From CANLBN01 sp034111645 (GTDB taxonomy: Bacteria > Pseudomonadota > Gammaproteobacteria > Pseudomonadales > Cellvibrionaceae): a stretch of DNA of 64,000 nucleotides. Shown here in pieces: positions 63,801 to 64,000 of this stretch (the first letter of the stretch is position 1; each line of letters begins with the position of its first letter). Below the pieces are notes generated by a model, which worked only from the letters and a program-made list of their open reading frames with translations, made no database searches and had not been told where the DNA came from. The translations under genes and the position numbers were made by a program. The DNA lies in contig JAWUWW010000005.1 in assembly GCA_034111645.1 (NCBI GenBank), positions 1 to 64,000 on the forward strand, given 5' to 3'.

Positions 63801-64000
63801 ATGTCCGATAAACATGCACTCGACACCTTATATTCTCATAAGCTAACCGATATCAGCCATTTTAACTTTAATGACGACGTTGTTAGCGTATTTCCAGATA
63901 TGATTCAGCGATCGGTGCCTGGCTACAGCACAATATTAGGTATGATAAGTGACCTGTCAAGTCGGTACGTGCAGGCAAATAGCCACTGCTATGATTTAGG
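63801..64000 (+). CDS. cmoA: Carboxy-S-adenosyl-L-methionine synthase CmoA, N-terminal part
   Basis: The frame from ATG at 63801 is open to the window edge and gives 66 residues. The stretch VVSVFPDMIQRSVPGYSTIL, followed by RYVQANSHCYDL, matches the start of CmoA, which makes carboxy-SAM for the wobble modification cmo5U34 of tRNA. The typical glycine-rich SAM loop should follow beyond the edge. An ATG at 63791 is in another frame. CmoB is probably next, as in related genomes, but is not visible. Confidence 0.9.
   Translation, partial: MSDKHALDTLYSHKLTDISHFNFNDDVVSVFPDMIQRSVPGYSTILGMISDLSSRYVQANSHCYDL

Overview
The window is AT-rich chromosomal DNA of a marine-type gammaproteobacterium, probably related to Cellvibrionales/Pseudomonadales. 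Three things point there: the order nadB / rpoE-rseA-rseB-rseC-mucD / lepA-lepB-DUF4845-rnc-era-recO, the neighbouring block cysM-rlmD-relA-mazG beside a GacS/BarA-like gene, and the family matches of individual proteins. No rRNA, tRNA, CRISPR array, prophage or insertion sequence was recognised. Identification rests on reading the translations; no database search was possible.

Layout. (1) 1-8184, minus strand: a two-partner secretion / contact-dependent inhibition type operon with TpsB transporter, HlyC-type acyltransferase and a very large haemagglutinin-repeat exoprotein that runs off the left edge, so its toxin end and any immunity gene are not visible. (2) 8418-11671: a mechanosensitive channel pseudogene with six lesions, followed by an intact MscS-family gene. 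(3) 11830-16877: a LysR regulator divergent from dabB-dabA, an inorganic-carbon uptake pair. (4) 17254-19574: endonuclease VIII and a zinc alcohol dehydrogenase. (5) 19843-25901: a TRAP transporter operon (dctP-dctQ-dctM) with an amidase and a small membrane protein, next to a 2-hydroxyacid dehydrogenase. (6) 26598-31132: a cupin, an SDR plus FAD amine-oxidase pair, and a broken aldehyde dehydrogenase. (7) 31335-37479: a seven-gene operon of T-hemolysin/GNAT-like protein, AMP-dependent ligase, haem-oxygenase-like diiron protein, SDR, TPR lipid-or-periplasmic protein, response regulator and sensor kinase, with frameshifts in the SDR 3' end and in the kinase. (8) 37589-47127: housekeeping genes apeB, uppP, tsaB, adk, mazG, relA, rlmD, cysM. 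(9) 47460-48443: a short REC-Hpt protein that looks like the tail of GacS/BarA. (10) 48446-59400: recO to rpoE, mostly envelope-stress and translation genes. (11) 59607-64000: nadB, a compact histidine kinase with a REC-TPR response regulator, and the start of cmoA.

The most interesting parts are the T-hemolysin/ligase/diiron operon with its own two-component system (a plausible uncharacterised fatty-acyl product pathway), the acyltransferase-containing CDI-type operon, and the stripped-down GacS/BarA remnant. Gene decay is concentrated at 8.4-10.3 kb and 29.7-37.6 kb. Apart from the relic GacS/BarA-like gene, the housekeeping blocks look intact. This pattern suggests relaxed selection on environmental functions, as in a host-associated lineage, although assembly error cannot be excluded for the single-base lesions.
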